64,000 nt of DNA from Mycolicibacterium sp. YH-1. Lineage in GTDB: Bacteria > Actinomycetota > Actinomycetes > Mycobacteriales > Mycobacteriaceae. Shown here in pieces: positions 44,712 through 54,585 of the stretch; position 1 is the stretch's first letter; every line of letters begins with the position of its first letter. The stretch spans positions 4,774,001 to 4,838,000 of the forward strand of contig NZ_CP092915.1 of assembly GCF_022557175.1 (NCBI RefSeq), read 5' to 3'. The translations under genes were made by a program, and so were the position numbers. The notes beneath the pieces are model-generated. The model was not told where the DNA came from, made no database searches, and saw only the letters and a list, made by a program, of their open reading frames with translations.

Positions 44712-45776
44712 TCAGGCGCCGAAGCGAAGCGCGACGAGGGCGGCGAAACGCGCCGCCCTGGGCCGACGCGTGGTGCGCGCCATCGCCTGCGCGCGACCGG
44801 CGATCGCGGTGCTCAATCCGTTTCGTCGAGTGCCGACGACGTGCAGCGGCAGGATTCGAGGCTCCTTCGCCACGGTCCTGAACTTCTCCTCCGATGCCGT
44901 CTCCGGCGCGTCATCGGAGGTCGCGGTCAGGAAGCGATCCGGCAGCGAGAGCTTGCATATCGTGCGCACGGTGTGCCAGAACTGACGGGTCAGCGGACCC
45001 GTCGTGTACGGCAGGTCGTACTCGGCAAGGAGTGCCTGAACTCGTCCCGAGATCTCGGGGAGCCTATTGCTCGGCAGGTCGGGGAACAGGTGGTGCTCGA
45101 TCTGGTAGCAGAGGCTTCCGCTCATCAATCTCATGACCGGACCGGCGTTGAAGTTCGCGGTTCCCAGCATCTGCCGCAGATACCACTCCGACTTCGTCTC
45201 GTTCGCGACGGCTTCGGGAGTGAACTTCTCCGCGCCGTCGGCGAAGTGCCCGCAGACGATGACGATGTAGGCCCACCCATTGCGAAATCCGCCCGCGACC
45301 AGATTCGCCAGGAACGTCCGGAAGAAGCGCCGTCCGCTGAGCGCCGGGAAGAACAGATAGTCCTTGCTCGCCTGGCGAACCATCTTGCGGACCATCGCCC
45401 GATGAAGGTCGGCCTTGACCTCTTCACTCGTCTCGTGGTCCTGCTCGGTGGCCAGGTCGTGCAGTGCGATGCCCCACTCGAAGACGATGGACAGCAGCAA
45501 TGCCCACAGGGGCGCCCACCGGTGACCGGGCTGCCACTCCTGGTCGCGGCTGACGCGCAGGACGCCGTAGCCGAGGTCCTCGTCCATGCCGATCACGTTG
45601 GTGAAGACGTGGTGGCGATAGTTGTGGGCGTGCCGCCACTGGGAGGACGGACCCACCATGTCCCACTCCCAGGTGTTGGAGTGGATCTCCGGGTCGTTCA
45701 TCCAATCCCACTGCCCGTGGATGATGTTGTGGCCGAGTTCCATGTTCTCGATGCACTTGGACACGAGCAGGCCCAC
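44712..45776 (-). CDS. DesA3-like membrane fatty acid desaturase
   Basis: This integral-membrane acyl-CoA/fatty acid desaturase shows all three His boxes: HNIIHGQW, HNYRHH and QIEHHLFPDLPSNR. The body matches mycobacterial DesA3 (stearoyl-CoA delta-9 type), including WDWMNDPEIHSNTWEWDM, CGHFADGAEKFTPEA and YLRQMLGTANFNAGP. The listed start is GTG 45776, the first canonical start in frame, giving 354 residues. That is about 75 shorter than DesA3, and the missing N-terminus is encoded in frame upstream. No partner ferredoxin reductase is adjacent. Confidence 0.82.
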   Translation of the reverse strand: MGLLVSKCIENMELGHNIIHGQWDWMNDPEIHSNTWEWDMVGPSSQWRHAHNYRHHVFTNVIGMDEDLGYGVLRVSRDQEWQPGHRWAPLWALLLSIVFEWGIALHDLATEQDHETSEEVKADLHRAMVRKMVRQASKDYLFFPALSGRRFFRTFLANLVAGGFRNGWAYIVIVCGHFADGAEKFTPEAVANETKSEWYLRQMLGTANFNAGPVMRLMSGSLCYQIEHHLFPDLPSNRLPEISGRVQALLAEYDLPYTTGPLTRQFWHTVRTICKLSLPDRFLTATSDDAPETASEEKFRTVAKEPRILPLHVVGTRRNGLSTAIAGRAQAMARTTRRPRAARFAALVALRFGA

Positions 45777-45998
45777 GGTTCCGGCCGTCCATCCGGTCTT
45801 GCTCCTGCTGCCGAAGATCGTCAGTCGGGAGCCGATTTCAAGGCACCGTTGAAGTCGGATGACGCGCTTTATGTACGCGCGATCGGCTGTGCCGAGTGAC
45901 TCCTCGACGTCGCGACGGATCTCGTCGAGCGAACGCCCGAGTGTCTCGACGTCGGCGTCGCTCAGGTGCGCGTACTCAGCTACTTCGGTGATGGCAAC
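45777..45998 (-). pseudogene. In-frame desaturase N-terminal coding region without a start codon
   Basis: In the same frame as the desaturase, this stretch reads V-A-I-T-E-V-A-E-Y, then LSDADVETLGRSLDEIRRDV, YIKRVIRLQRCLEIGSRL and TGWTAGT. This is the expected DesA3 N-terminus (normally beginning MAITDV). The first codon is GTT where ATG or GTG is expected, and a TGA lies in frame two codons before it. An ATG seven bases upstream is in another frame and stops after nine codons. The full-length gene would be 428 residues, close to DesA3 (427). The lesion is either one substituted or inserted base, or a sequence error. Confidence 0.6.
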
Positions 45999-46266
45999 GG
46001 TGCATCACACCCCAACGACGAGGAGCGGATGCGGACGGAGCAACCGGGCCTGACAGGCACGGACAATGACCCACTCCATCCTGGACTACGGCGACTTCCT
46101 CACCGCGATCCCACAATGTATCCGTAACCGGAGGTGTCGCACAATCGGTCCAGTCCGAGTGCTGTGCCGAGAACAAAGATGGGCCGAACGTGTCGAGACT
46201 GGAGTCACGGCTCCGTCCCAGGGTCGAATGCGGCCACCGAGGCCGCTCCAGAGAAGGGAACCCAAC

Positions 46267-46671
46267 ATGAAGTACCTGCTGCTCAAGCACTACCGCGGCG
46301 CTCCCGAGGCCGTGAACGGCGTGCCGATGGACCAGTGGACGCCGCAGGAGATCGACGACCACGTCCAGTACATGAACGACTTCGCCGCCAGACTCGAGGG
46401 CACCGGTGAGTACGTCGACAGTCAGGCGCTCGCGCCCGAGGGGGCGTGGGTCCGGTATGACGGGGAGGGCCGCCCACCCGTCACCGACGGGCCATTCGCG
46501 GAGACCAAGGACCTGATCGCAGGCTGGATGATCATCGACGTCGACACCTATGAGCGCGCGCTCGCCCTGGCTGGCGAGTTATCGGCGGCCCCAGGAGCCG
46601 GCGGCAAGCCGATCCACGAGTGGCTCGAGGTGCGCCCGTTCCTCACCGCACACCCGACGGTCACCGAGTGA
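46267..46671 (+). CDS. YCII (DGPF) family protein
   Basis: This 134-residue YCII/DGPF-domain protein has the signature VTDGPFAETKDLIAGWMIIDV and the C-terminal IHEWLEVRPF. ATG 46267 (MKYLLLKHYRG) has AAGGGAA upstream. Genes of this family are the usual partner of ECF42 sigma factors, and one follows 4 bp later. The biochemical role is unknown; an active His-Asp centre has been proposed for the family. Confidence 0.9.
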   Translation: MKYLLLKHYRGAPEAVNGVPMDQWTPQEIDDHVQYMNDFAARLEGTGEYVDSQALAPEGAWVRYDGEGRPPVTDGPFAETKDLIAGWMIIDVDTYERALALAGELSAAPGAGGKPIHEWLEVRPFLTAHPTVTE

Positions 46672-46675
46672 CGTG

Positions 46676-47839
46676 ATGGACGACCTGCCGCTGCGGGAGT
46701 TGACGCCCGCGGTGATCGGCGTCCTCGTTCATCGCGGAGTCGACTTCGCGACGGCCGAGGACGCCGTGCAGGAGGCACTCGTTGCGGCCGCGCTGGCCTG
46801 GCCCGACCAGCAGCCCGCCGACCCGAAGGGCTGGCTCGTCACGGTCGCGTGGCGCAAGTTCCTCGACGCACACCGATCGGAGAACTCGCGCCGCGACCGG
46901 GAGCAGCGGGTCGCCGTCGAGCCGGCTCCCGGACCGACTGAGTCCGCAGACGACACGTTGCAGCTCTTCTTCCTGTGCGCACATCCATCGTTGTCCTCGG
47001 CCTCCGCGGTGGCGCTCACGCTGCGCGCCGTCGGAGGCCTGACCACCCGGCAGATCGCCCAGGCATATCTAGTACCGGAAGCGACGATGGCGCAACGGAT
47101 CAGCCGCGCCAAACGCACGGTCCGCGACGTGCGGTTCTCCGAGCCGGGCGACCTGGGCACCGTGCGGCGCGTGTTGTATCTCGTCTTCAACGAGGGCTAC
47201 ACGGGTGACGTCGACCTGGCGGCCGAGGCGATCCGGCTCGCACGTGAGTTGGCGTCGAGGACCGAGTCCGCCGACGACTATCCGGAGACCGCGGGACTCT
47301 TGGCCCTCATGCTGCTGCACCATGCCCGGCGGCCGGCTCGGACCCGAGACGACGGCAGCCTCGTCCCCCTGGCCGAGCAGGACCGCACCCGCTGGAACAC
47401 CTCGCTCATCGCCGAGGGCGTCGTCATCCTGCAGGAGGCGCTCAGCCGCGACCGACTCGGCGAGTTTCAGGCGCAAGCGGCGATCGCTGCGCTGCACGCC
47501 GATGCGCCGCGCGCCGAGGAGACCGACTGGGTGCAGATCGTCGGCTGGTACGACGAGTTGCTCCGGCTCACAGGAAGCCCGGTCGTGGCGCTCAACCGGG
47601 CCATCGCGATCGGCGAGGCCGACGGCCCGACAGCGGGCCTCGCGGCCCTGACCGAGGTGGACCCGGGCCTACCTCGCTACCCCGCCGCGTCGGCCTACCT
47701 CCACGAGAGGGCCGGCGACCTGGCGACCGCAGCACGGCTGTATGCCGAAGCCGCCCAGTCCGCTCCAAATCTGGCAGAACGCCACCACCTCACCAAGCAG
47801 GCGGCGCGGATTGGTCGGACCCTTCGCGACATCGACTAG
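46676..47839 (+). CDS. ECF42-type RNA polymerase sigma factor
   Basis: This 387-residue sigma factor has region 2 (DFATAEDAVQEALVAAALAWP, GWLVTVAWRKFLDAHR), region 4 (LTLRAVGGLTTRQIAQAYLVPEATMAQRISRAKRTV) and a long helical TPR-like extension (VVALNRAIAIGEADGP, YPAASAYLHERAGDLATAARLYAEAA). The extension and the upstream DGPF gene are the hallmarks of group ECF42, which lacks an anti-sigma factor and uses the C-terminal domain for control. ATG 46676 is chosen; GTG 46673 is possible. Confidence 0.9.
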   Translation: MDDLPLRELTPAVIGVLVHRGVDFATAEDAVQEALVAAALAWPDQQPADPKGWLVTVAWRKFLDAHRSENSRRDREQRVAVEPAPGPTESADDTLQLFFLCAHPSLSSASAVALTLRAVGGLTTRQIAQAYLVPEATMAQRISRAKRTVRDVRFSEPGDLGTVRRVLYLVFNEGYTGDVDLAAEAIRLARELASRTESADDYPETAGLLALMLLHHARRPARTRDDGSLVPLAEQDRTRWNTSLIAEGVVILQEALSRDRLGEFQAQAAIAALHADAPRAEETDWVQIVGWYDELLRLTGSPVVALNRAIAIGEADGPTAGLAALTEVDPGLPRYPAASAYLHERAGDLATAARLYAEAAQSAPNLAERHHLTKQAARIGRTLRDID

Positions 47840-47865
47840 ACGACGGTGGCCTACCGTCGGGCAGT

Positions 47866-49038
47866 ATGAAGTTGACGCTCAGTGAGGCCGACGCCGCCTT
47901 CCGCGACGAGTTGCGAGAGTTCTTCACCACGCAGATCCCCGCGGACATCCGCGAGCGGATGCGAGCGGGCCAGGTCCGCTTCCCCGACGACGTGACCACG
48001 GCGCAGCGAATCATGAACCAACGCGGCCTCGCGGTGCCGAACTGGCCGGTGGAATGGGGTGGCCAGGACTGGACACCGCTTCAGCGACAGATCTGGTCCG
48101 ACGAGATGCGGCTGGCCTGTGTACCCGAGCCGCTGGCGTTCAACGCCAGCATGGTCGGCCCGGTGATCGCCGCCTTCGGTTCGCAGGAACTCAAGGAGCG
48201 GTTCCTGGCACCAACCGCGAACCTCGACATCTGGTGGTGCCAGGGCTTCTCCGAGCCGGAGGCCGGTTCCGATCTGGCGTCGGTCCGCACCACCGCAGTC
48301 CGTGACGGCGACTCCTACGTGATCAACGGTCAGAAGACGTGGACCACGTTGGGCCAGTACGCCGACTGGATCTTCGTTCTCGCGCGCACCGACCCGGACG
48401 CGCCCAAGCGGCAGGCAGGCATCTCCTTTCTGCTCGCCGAGATGTCGACGCCGGGCATCACGCTGCGCCCCATCAAGACGATCGACGGCGGCTATGAGGT
48501 CAATGAGGTCTTCTTCGAGGATGTCCGTGTCCCCGCCGATCAACTGGTCGGCGAGGAGAACAGCGGCTGGACCTACGCCAAGTTCCTTCTGAGCAACGAG
48601 CGCACCGGCATCGCCAGGATCGGCACAACGAAGGTCTGGCTGGCCCAGGTCAAGGAGCACGCCGCGAACACACCGACCGAGGACGGCACGCTGCTGGACG
48701 ACCCGCTGTTCGCGGCCCGCGTCGCGGAGGTCGAGAACGAACTGCTGGCTCTGGAGCTCACGCAGCTGCGGGTCAGCGGTTCGGAGGCCGACGGCAAGCC
48801 GAACCCGGCGTCATCGATCCTCAAGTTGAAGGGCAGCCAGCTTCAGCAGGCGGTCACCGAGTTACTGATCGACGTCGCGGGCCCCGACGCGTTACCAGTC
48901 GGCGCCAGCGACATCGACACGCCGGCGTGGGCTCAGCTCGCCGCGCCGAAGTATCTCAACTACCGCAAGGTCTCGATCTACGGCGGGACCAACGAAGTGC
49001 AACGCAATATCGTCGCCTCGACGATTCTGGGACTGTGA
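47866..49038 (+). CDS. Acyl-CoA dehydrogenase (FadE type), large subunit
   Basis: This 390-residue flavoprotein has the family blocks WWCQGFSEPEAGSDLASVRT, YVINGQKTWTTLGQYADW, NEVFFEDVRVPADQLVG and the C-terminal YRKVSIYGGTNEVQRNIVAST. It is followed 7 bp later by a second, shorter FadE. In mycobacterial steroid and lipid catabolism such adjacent pairs form alpha2beta2 heteromers, and this arrangement suggests the same. Substrate unknown. It lies 26 bp after the sigma factor gene. Confidence 0.9.
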   Translation: MKLTLSEADAAFRDELREFFTTQIPADIRERMRAGQVRFPDDVTTAQRIMNQRGLAVPNWPVEWGGQDWTPLQRQIWSDEMRLACVPEPLAFNASMVGPVIAAFGSQELKERFLAPTANLDIWWCQGFSEPEAGSDLASVRTTAVRDGDSYVINGQKTWTTLGQYADWIFVLARTDPDAPKRQAGISFLLAEMSTPGITLRPIKTIDGGYEVNEVFFEDVRVPADQLVGEENSGWTYAKFLLSNERTGIARIGTTKVWLAQVKEHAANTPTEDGTLLDDPLFAARVAEVENELLALELTQLRVSGSEADGKPNPASSILKLKGSQLQQAVTELLIDVAGPDALPVGASDIDTPAWAQLAAPKYLNYRKVSIYGGTNEVQRNIVASTILGL

Positions 49039-49045
49039 GGACGCC

Positions 49046-50149
49046 ATGAACTTCGACCTGACCGACGAGCAGGGCATGCTGCGTGACGTCACCCGCGAGG
49101 CGCTGGCGCGCACCTACGACATCGATGCGCTCCTCAAGGTCGACGACACCGAACTCGGCTGGAGCCGCGACGTCTGGTCAGCGCTGGCCGAGATCGGAAT
49201 CCTCGGACTTGGTTTCGAGCCCGAGGAGGCCGGCCAGATCGAGTTGATGGTGGTACTCAACGAGATCGGGCGGCGGCTGGCGCCCGAACCCGTCGCGCAG
49301 GCGGCACTGATTCCCGGCGGACTGATCGCCGAACTTGGGAACGATGAACAGCGGGGGTTGCTCGACGCGGTGTCGGAGGGTCAGACGCTACTGGCCCTGG
49401 CACACCAGGAACCGGGCATGCGCGGTTTGTCGACACGCGTCACCACCCGCGCTGAGCGCCAAGGTGATTCGTGGACCGTCACCGGCCGTAAGAACCCGGT
49501 GCTGTCCGGCGATTGCGCCGACGTGTTCGTCGTGAGCGCGGCACTGGAGACTGGGGTCGGGCTGTTCGTCATCGACGCCGACGCCGTCAGCAGACACGCG
49601 TTCCGAACCCTCGACGGCCAGCGCGCCGCACAGCTGAACCTGGACTCCGTTACAGCGCAACCACTCGGTGCCGGCGGAGATGCGGCATCTGGCCTGCGAA
49701 GAGCCCTCATCCGGCATCAGTCGGCGCTGTGCGCCGAAGCGGTGGGCGCGATGGAGGAGGCCCTGCGCCTCACCACCGAGTACCTGAAGAACCGCAAGCA
49801 GTTCGGCGTGCCGCTGAGCAAGTTCCAGGCACTGACCCAACGCGCCGCGGACATGTACGTCTCGCTCGAACTGGCGCGCAGCATGAGCCTGTACGCCGCC
49901 ATATCGATCGCCGACGGCAACTACGACCCCGTCATCGCCGCCAGGGCCAAACTGCAGATCTGTCGGTCGGGGCGCCACATCGCCCAGGAGGCGATTCAAC
50001 TGCACGGCGGGATAGGCGTGACCGCCGAGTATCCGGTGGGCCACTACGCTGCCCGCCTCACCGCGATCGGCCAGACGCTGGGCTCGGCCGACGATCAGCT
50101 GCGCACGCTGATGGGTGCGCTCGGATCCTACGAGACCGTGTCGCTGTGA
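49046..50149 (+). CDS. Acyl-CoA dehydrogenase (FadE type), small subunit
   Basis: This 367-residue acyl-CoA dehydrogenase homologue has a divergent middle domain (LALAHQEPGMRGLS, TVTGRKNPVLSGDCADVFVV) and a typical C-terminal domain (EYLKNRKQFGVPLSKFQALTQRAADMYV, AIQLHGGIGVTAEYPVGHY). GAGGA precedes the ATG. It probably pairs with the preceding FadE. Its stop overlaps the GTG of the SnoaL-like gene (GTGA). Confidence 0.9.
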   Translation: MNFDLTDEQGMLRDVTREALARTYDIDALLKVDDTELGWSRDVWSALAEIGILGLGFEPEEAGQIELMVVLNEIGRRLAPEPVAQAALIPGGLIAELGNDEQRGLLDAVSEGQTLLALAHQEPGMRGLSTRVTTRAERQGDSWTVTGRKNPVLSGDCADVFVVSAALETGVGLFVIDADAVSRHAFRTLDGQRAAQLNLDSVTAQPLGAGGDAASGLRRALIRHQSALCAEAVGAMEEALRLTTEYLKNRKQFGVPLSKFQALTQRAADMYVSLELARSMSLYAAISIADGNYDPVIAARAKLQICRSGRHIAQEAIQLHGGIGVTAEYPVGHYAARLTAIGQTLGSADDQLRTLMGALGSYETVSL

Positions 50150-50691
50150 GCGCACCTTCAGATGCCCAGCTGCGGGAGATGTTCGACGAGTTTCAGTTGC
50201 GGAAGCTCGTGCACGGCTACTGCCGCGCCGTCGACCGCGGTGACATCGATGCGCTGCGCGGCCTCTATCACGACGACGCCGAGGACGACCACGGCACCTT
50301 CTCCACAGGTGGGGTCGACGACTTCCTCAGCCAGCTCGAGGCCGCCCGCCCCTACATTCGGTCGATGCAGCACAACATCACCACGGTGAACTTCGCCATC
50401 AGCGGCAACACCGCCGAAGGCGAGATCTACACCTTGGCGACGCACACGTTCGGCGCGGGCGATCGCGACGTCGACGTCATCGTCGGCGGCCGCTACCTCG
50501 ACAAGTACGAGAGACGCTCCGACACATGGAAGTTCATCGAGCGAAAGATCGTCACCGACTGGGCCCACATCAATGACCCGTCCTCGGTGGACCTGAGCCA
50601 TCCGATCACCAAGGACACTCCGGCAGGCTCTCCGGACGCGAATGATCCTTCGTACCAATTCTTCTCGCTGCTACAAAGGGATGTGGAGTGA
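50146..50691 (+). CDS. SnoaL-like (NTF2-fold) protein
   Basis: This 181-residue protein begins at the GTG overlapping the FadE stop. Motifs LRKLVHGYCRAVDRGDIDALRGLYHDDAEDDHGTF, HNITTVNFAISGNTAEGEIY and VGGRYLDKYERRSDTWKFIERKIVTDW fit the SnoaL_4 group, which includes bile acid 7-alpha-dehydratase-like and steroid-pathway proteins. It is co-expressed with the FadE pair, so a dehydratase or isomerase step on the same acyl-CoA is plausible. Confidence 0.85.
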   Translation: MSAPSDAQLREMFDEFQLRKLVHGYCRAVDRGDIDALRGLYHDDAEDDHGTFSTGGVDDFLSQLEAARPYIRSMQHNITTVNFAISGNTAEGEIYTLATHTFGAGDRDVDVIVGGRYLDKYERRSDTWKFIERKIVTDWAHINDPSSVDLSHPITKDTPAGSPDANDPSYQFFSLLQRDVE

Positions 50692-50951
50692 TGACGTCGT
50701 CAGCCCAAGACTCAGTGTTCGGCCAGCAGTTCCAGACCCCCGACGGGGCCACCGTGATCCCGGTTACGAAGCCGGTCGGCGTGTTCGTCATTAAGGACGG
50801 CAAGCCGACCTGGTCTCCCGCGGCGGACGCCACTCGGATCGCGCTGATGGGAATCCTCGTCGGCCTGCTGTCGGCAACCCTGGCCGGGATCACCATGGTT
50901 CGCCGCCCGCCGTGGCCAGACCTGCATATCGACGTGACAAAGGAAATCTAG
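50691..50951 (+). CDS. Small membrane protein resembling a shortened GerW/YtfJ domain
   Basis: This 86-residue protein has FGQQFQTPDGATVIPVTKPV then GVFVIKDGKPTWSPAADATR, the two conserved ends of GerW/YtfJ-type sporulation-family proteins, but the Gly-rich middle is missing. A single helix (IALMGILVGLLSATLAGIT) follows and the C-terminus is hydrophilic. The ATG overlaps the preceding TGA by one base; a GTG at 50688 is the alternative. Function unknown. It is the last gene of the FadE operon. Confidence 0.7.
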   Translation: MTSSAQDSVFGQQFQTPDGATVIPVTKPVGVFVIKDGKPTWSPAADATRIALMGILVGLLSATLAGITMVRRPPWPDLHIDVTKEI

Positions 50952-50958
50952 CGCCCCG

Positions 50959-53208
50959 TCACGCGACACTGGCCGCGCCGCACCACGACTCGGCGATCGA
51001 GCCGGTGACACCGCAGCCGGCCATGAGGACGGCGTCCGGCAGAATCGCGTCCTGCTCCGGCGTGAACGCGGGCGGCGCCGGTGGCAGCAGCGGGAAGATG
51101 CGGGCGCCCGACACACCGGTCAGGAACGAGACGATCTGGGCGGGGATGTTGGTGATCACATACAGGCCATCGATGACGATCTGCGCCGGCCCTGACAGGA
51201 AGCTCGGCAGCGCCGCGACGATCTCCTTGCCAAAGGTCAACACGTAGTAGGGCACCGAGGCGAAGACCGTACGCACACCCAACGCCACCTGGGTGCCGAT
51301 ATCGGGATAGCCGTTCGTGGCGATCGCATCCTTTAGCGCCTGCTTCAGGTCGACGGGGTCGAGGTCACTTCCGCCGAGCGTCGTCAGCGACACACCGTCG
51401 GAGCCGGCGCGCGGTGTGCCGCCGAACAGAGTCACCACCGTCGGCGTGATGTCGACGATCTCGTACCGCGGGTTGATCAAACCGTCGCCGAAATCTGTCC
51501 CCTCGGCAATGACGAATGTCCCTGTCTCAGCCGGTGATTGGAATCCGTGACCGAAGCCCACCTGCGGCTGGTGGCCGTGGTCGGTGACCACGAGGATGGT
51601 CCACTCCTCGCCCATGGCCTCGCGGGCGGCCACCGCGTCCAAGATCTCACCGAGGTTGTCGTCCATGTTCCGGATGGCCAGTTTGTACTCCTCCGAGGCG
51701 GAGCCGTACATGTGGCCGTTCTCGTCGACACCGACGAAGTAGCTGAAGAGGAAGTTCGGGGTCGGGCCGTTTAGACCCGAGATCGAGTCGACGGTCCAGT
51801 CGGCGACCGCGTCATCGGTCGCCAGCCAGTTCTTGTCCCCCGCGACCTGACCGATGAAGACGTTCTGATCGGCGGGGATCGATCCGGCCCCTGCGATGCC
51901 GTTGATGACGTCCCAGTTCCCGACGGCCACGGTCTGGATGTCTCGATCGATCGCCTCGAGTTGGTTGAACACCGTCGGCCACGTGTTGTAGGTCCACGGG
52001 GTGAAGACGTTGTTGATCACCCCGGTCCGCTCGCCCCACACCCCGGTCAGAATCGCCGTCCATGACGGGTTGGAGATGGTGGTGTGCCCGACGATGCTCG
52101 AGGCGGAGGTGGTGCTGACCCCCATCAGGTCGAAGAAGTTCTGGTTGTAGTCGTCGGCCAGGATCCTGCTCAAGTTCGCGCCGTCGATGGCGATCACCAG
52201 CACGCGCGGCTGCGTGGGATCCACCAGCACCGAGGGTGGTGGCGTGGGATTGGGGACCAGAGAGACCGTTTGTTGGGCCATGAAGTTCGCCCTGGCGGGA
52301 GCGAGGATCCGCTCGAACTCGTTTCGCACCAACGACAGCGCCGCCGACAGGATCGGCAGCTGGATCGGCGACCCCTCCCCCAGGTGCAGCAGCGGCTGCA
52401 GCACCGAGGCGACGATCTCCGTGACGACGCCGACCAGGGTCTTCGGTCGAACCGGCACCGCTGGTGGTGAGACCACCGAATTCGATGCCGCCGCAACCGT
52501 TGTGGCGTCATGGGCCGCGAGCTGAGTGGAGATTTCGTCAACGGCGGCAAGCAGGGACGCCTGCGGCTGTTGCTCGACTTCGTCGGCAACCTTGACCGTC
52601 GTGTCGACGTCGGTCACCTGCTCGTGGGCGGCGGGGGGCTTGGCCGAATTGCCCTTCGCCGGGTCCTGCCCTGAGTCGTTGCCCTTCACCGGGTCCTGAA
52701 CCGGCGGATTCACGAGCGGGGTGCCCTCATCGATGACGACCGGTGGGACCACCTCGTCAATGACCACGGGCAGGGTTTCCTCGGCGCCCACGACGTCGGC
52801 CGGCGCCTCGGTGTCAGCGACCTCGGCGTCCGCAGGTGTGGCAGCGGCGGTGCCATCAGTAGCGGGCTCATCGGCAGCGGGGGTGTCGATGTCCTTCGCG
52901 GACTCTGCGGCCGCGCCCGATGCCGGCTTCGGATCCGACCCTGACGTGTCGGTGTCGGCATCGGCGTCTGCCGAGGATTTCAACGCGGACTTCAACGACG
53001 ACTTGAGGGAAGACTTGAGGGAAGACTTCGGTGCCGACTTCGGAGACGAGGACTCCCCCGCAGAAGTCGATGACGTGGCGTCGGACGACGACGCCCCGCC
53101 CTCCGAGGGGTCTGCGTAGGCGATGCCCGGAGCCGACGCCACGGCCGCGCCCACCCCCAACGCGACTGCCAGCGCTCCGACGCGACCGACGTGCCTCGCA
53201 TAACCCAT
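50959..53208 (-). CDS. Secreted type I phosphodiesterase/alkaline phosphatase-fold protein
   Basis: This 749-residue exported protein has a Sec signal (ALAVALGVGAAVASAPGIAYA), a low-complexity region of about 200 residues rich in Ala, Asp, Pro and Lys-Ser repeats, and a nucleotide pyrophosphatase/phosphodiesterase domain from about residue 330. The domain shows VLVIAIDGANLSRIL, the nucleophile region GHTTISNPSWTAILTGVWG, FSYFVGVDENGHMYG and LVVTDHGHQPQVGFGHG. Cleavage of a phosphodiester or sulfate ester on the cell surface is likely; the substrate is unknown. GAGAGGA precedes the ATG. Confidence 0.88.
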   Translation of the reverse strand: MGYARHVGRVGALAVALGVGAAVASAPGIAYADPSEGGASSSDATSSTSAGESSSPKSAPKSSLKSSLKSSLKSALKSSADADADTDTSGSDPKPASGAAAESAKDIDTPAADEPATDGTAAATPADAEVADTEAPADVVGAEETLPVVIDEVVPPVVIDEGTPLVNPPVQDPVKGNDSGQDPAKGNSAKPPAAHEQVTDVDTTVKVADEVEQQPQASLLAAVDEISTQLAAHDATTVAAASNSVVSPPAVPVRPKTLVGVVTEIVASVLQPLLHLGEGSPIQLPILSAALSLVRNEFERILAPARANFMAQQTVSLVPNPTPPPSVLVDPTQPRVLVIAIDGANLSRILADDYNQNFFDLMGVSTTSASSIVGHTTISNPSWTAILTGVWGERTGVINNVFTPWTYNTWPTVFNQLEAIDRDIQTVAVGNWDVINGIAGAGSIPADQNVFIGQVAGDKNWLATDDAVADWTVDSISGLNGPTPNFLFSYFVGVDENGHMYGSASEEYKLAIRNMDDNLGEILDAVAAREAMGEEWTILVVTDHGHQPQVGFGHGFQSPAETGTFVIAEGTDFGDGLINPRYEIVDITPTVVTLFGGTPRAGSDGVSLTTLGGSDLDPVDLKQALKDAIATNGYPDIGTQVALGVRTVFASVPYYVLTFGKEIVAALPSFLSGPAQIVIDGLYVITNIPAQIVSFLTGVSGARIFPLLPPAPPAFTPEQDAILPDAVLMAGCGVTGSIAESWCGAASVA

Positions 53209-53380
53209 GGACGGTTCCTCTCGTTGACCCGCGGATGGGGCGGCGGAATACTCTGCGCCGGAAGTTACGCGGGTCGTCGACCTCGTTCTTGAGGAATCAA
53301 TGAATTGGGCTGCGTGCTGGCCGACAGCAGTGGGTCCGACACCTCGGAGGTGTAGCGCTCACCACACTTCAATACTTTGA

Positions 53381-54469
<1,089 letters not shown>

Positions 54470-54585
54470 TCCGCGGCGCCGACCGGCATCGGCATCGACG
54501 CCCTTATCGCCAGTAGTTGACGCCAACAGCCCGCGGCGTCCCCGAAATCCCGCCATCATCAGTACTGGCGGGAGGGGCTCTAGAC

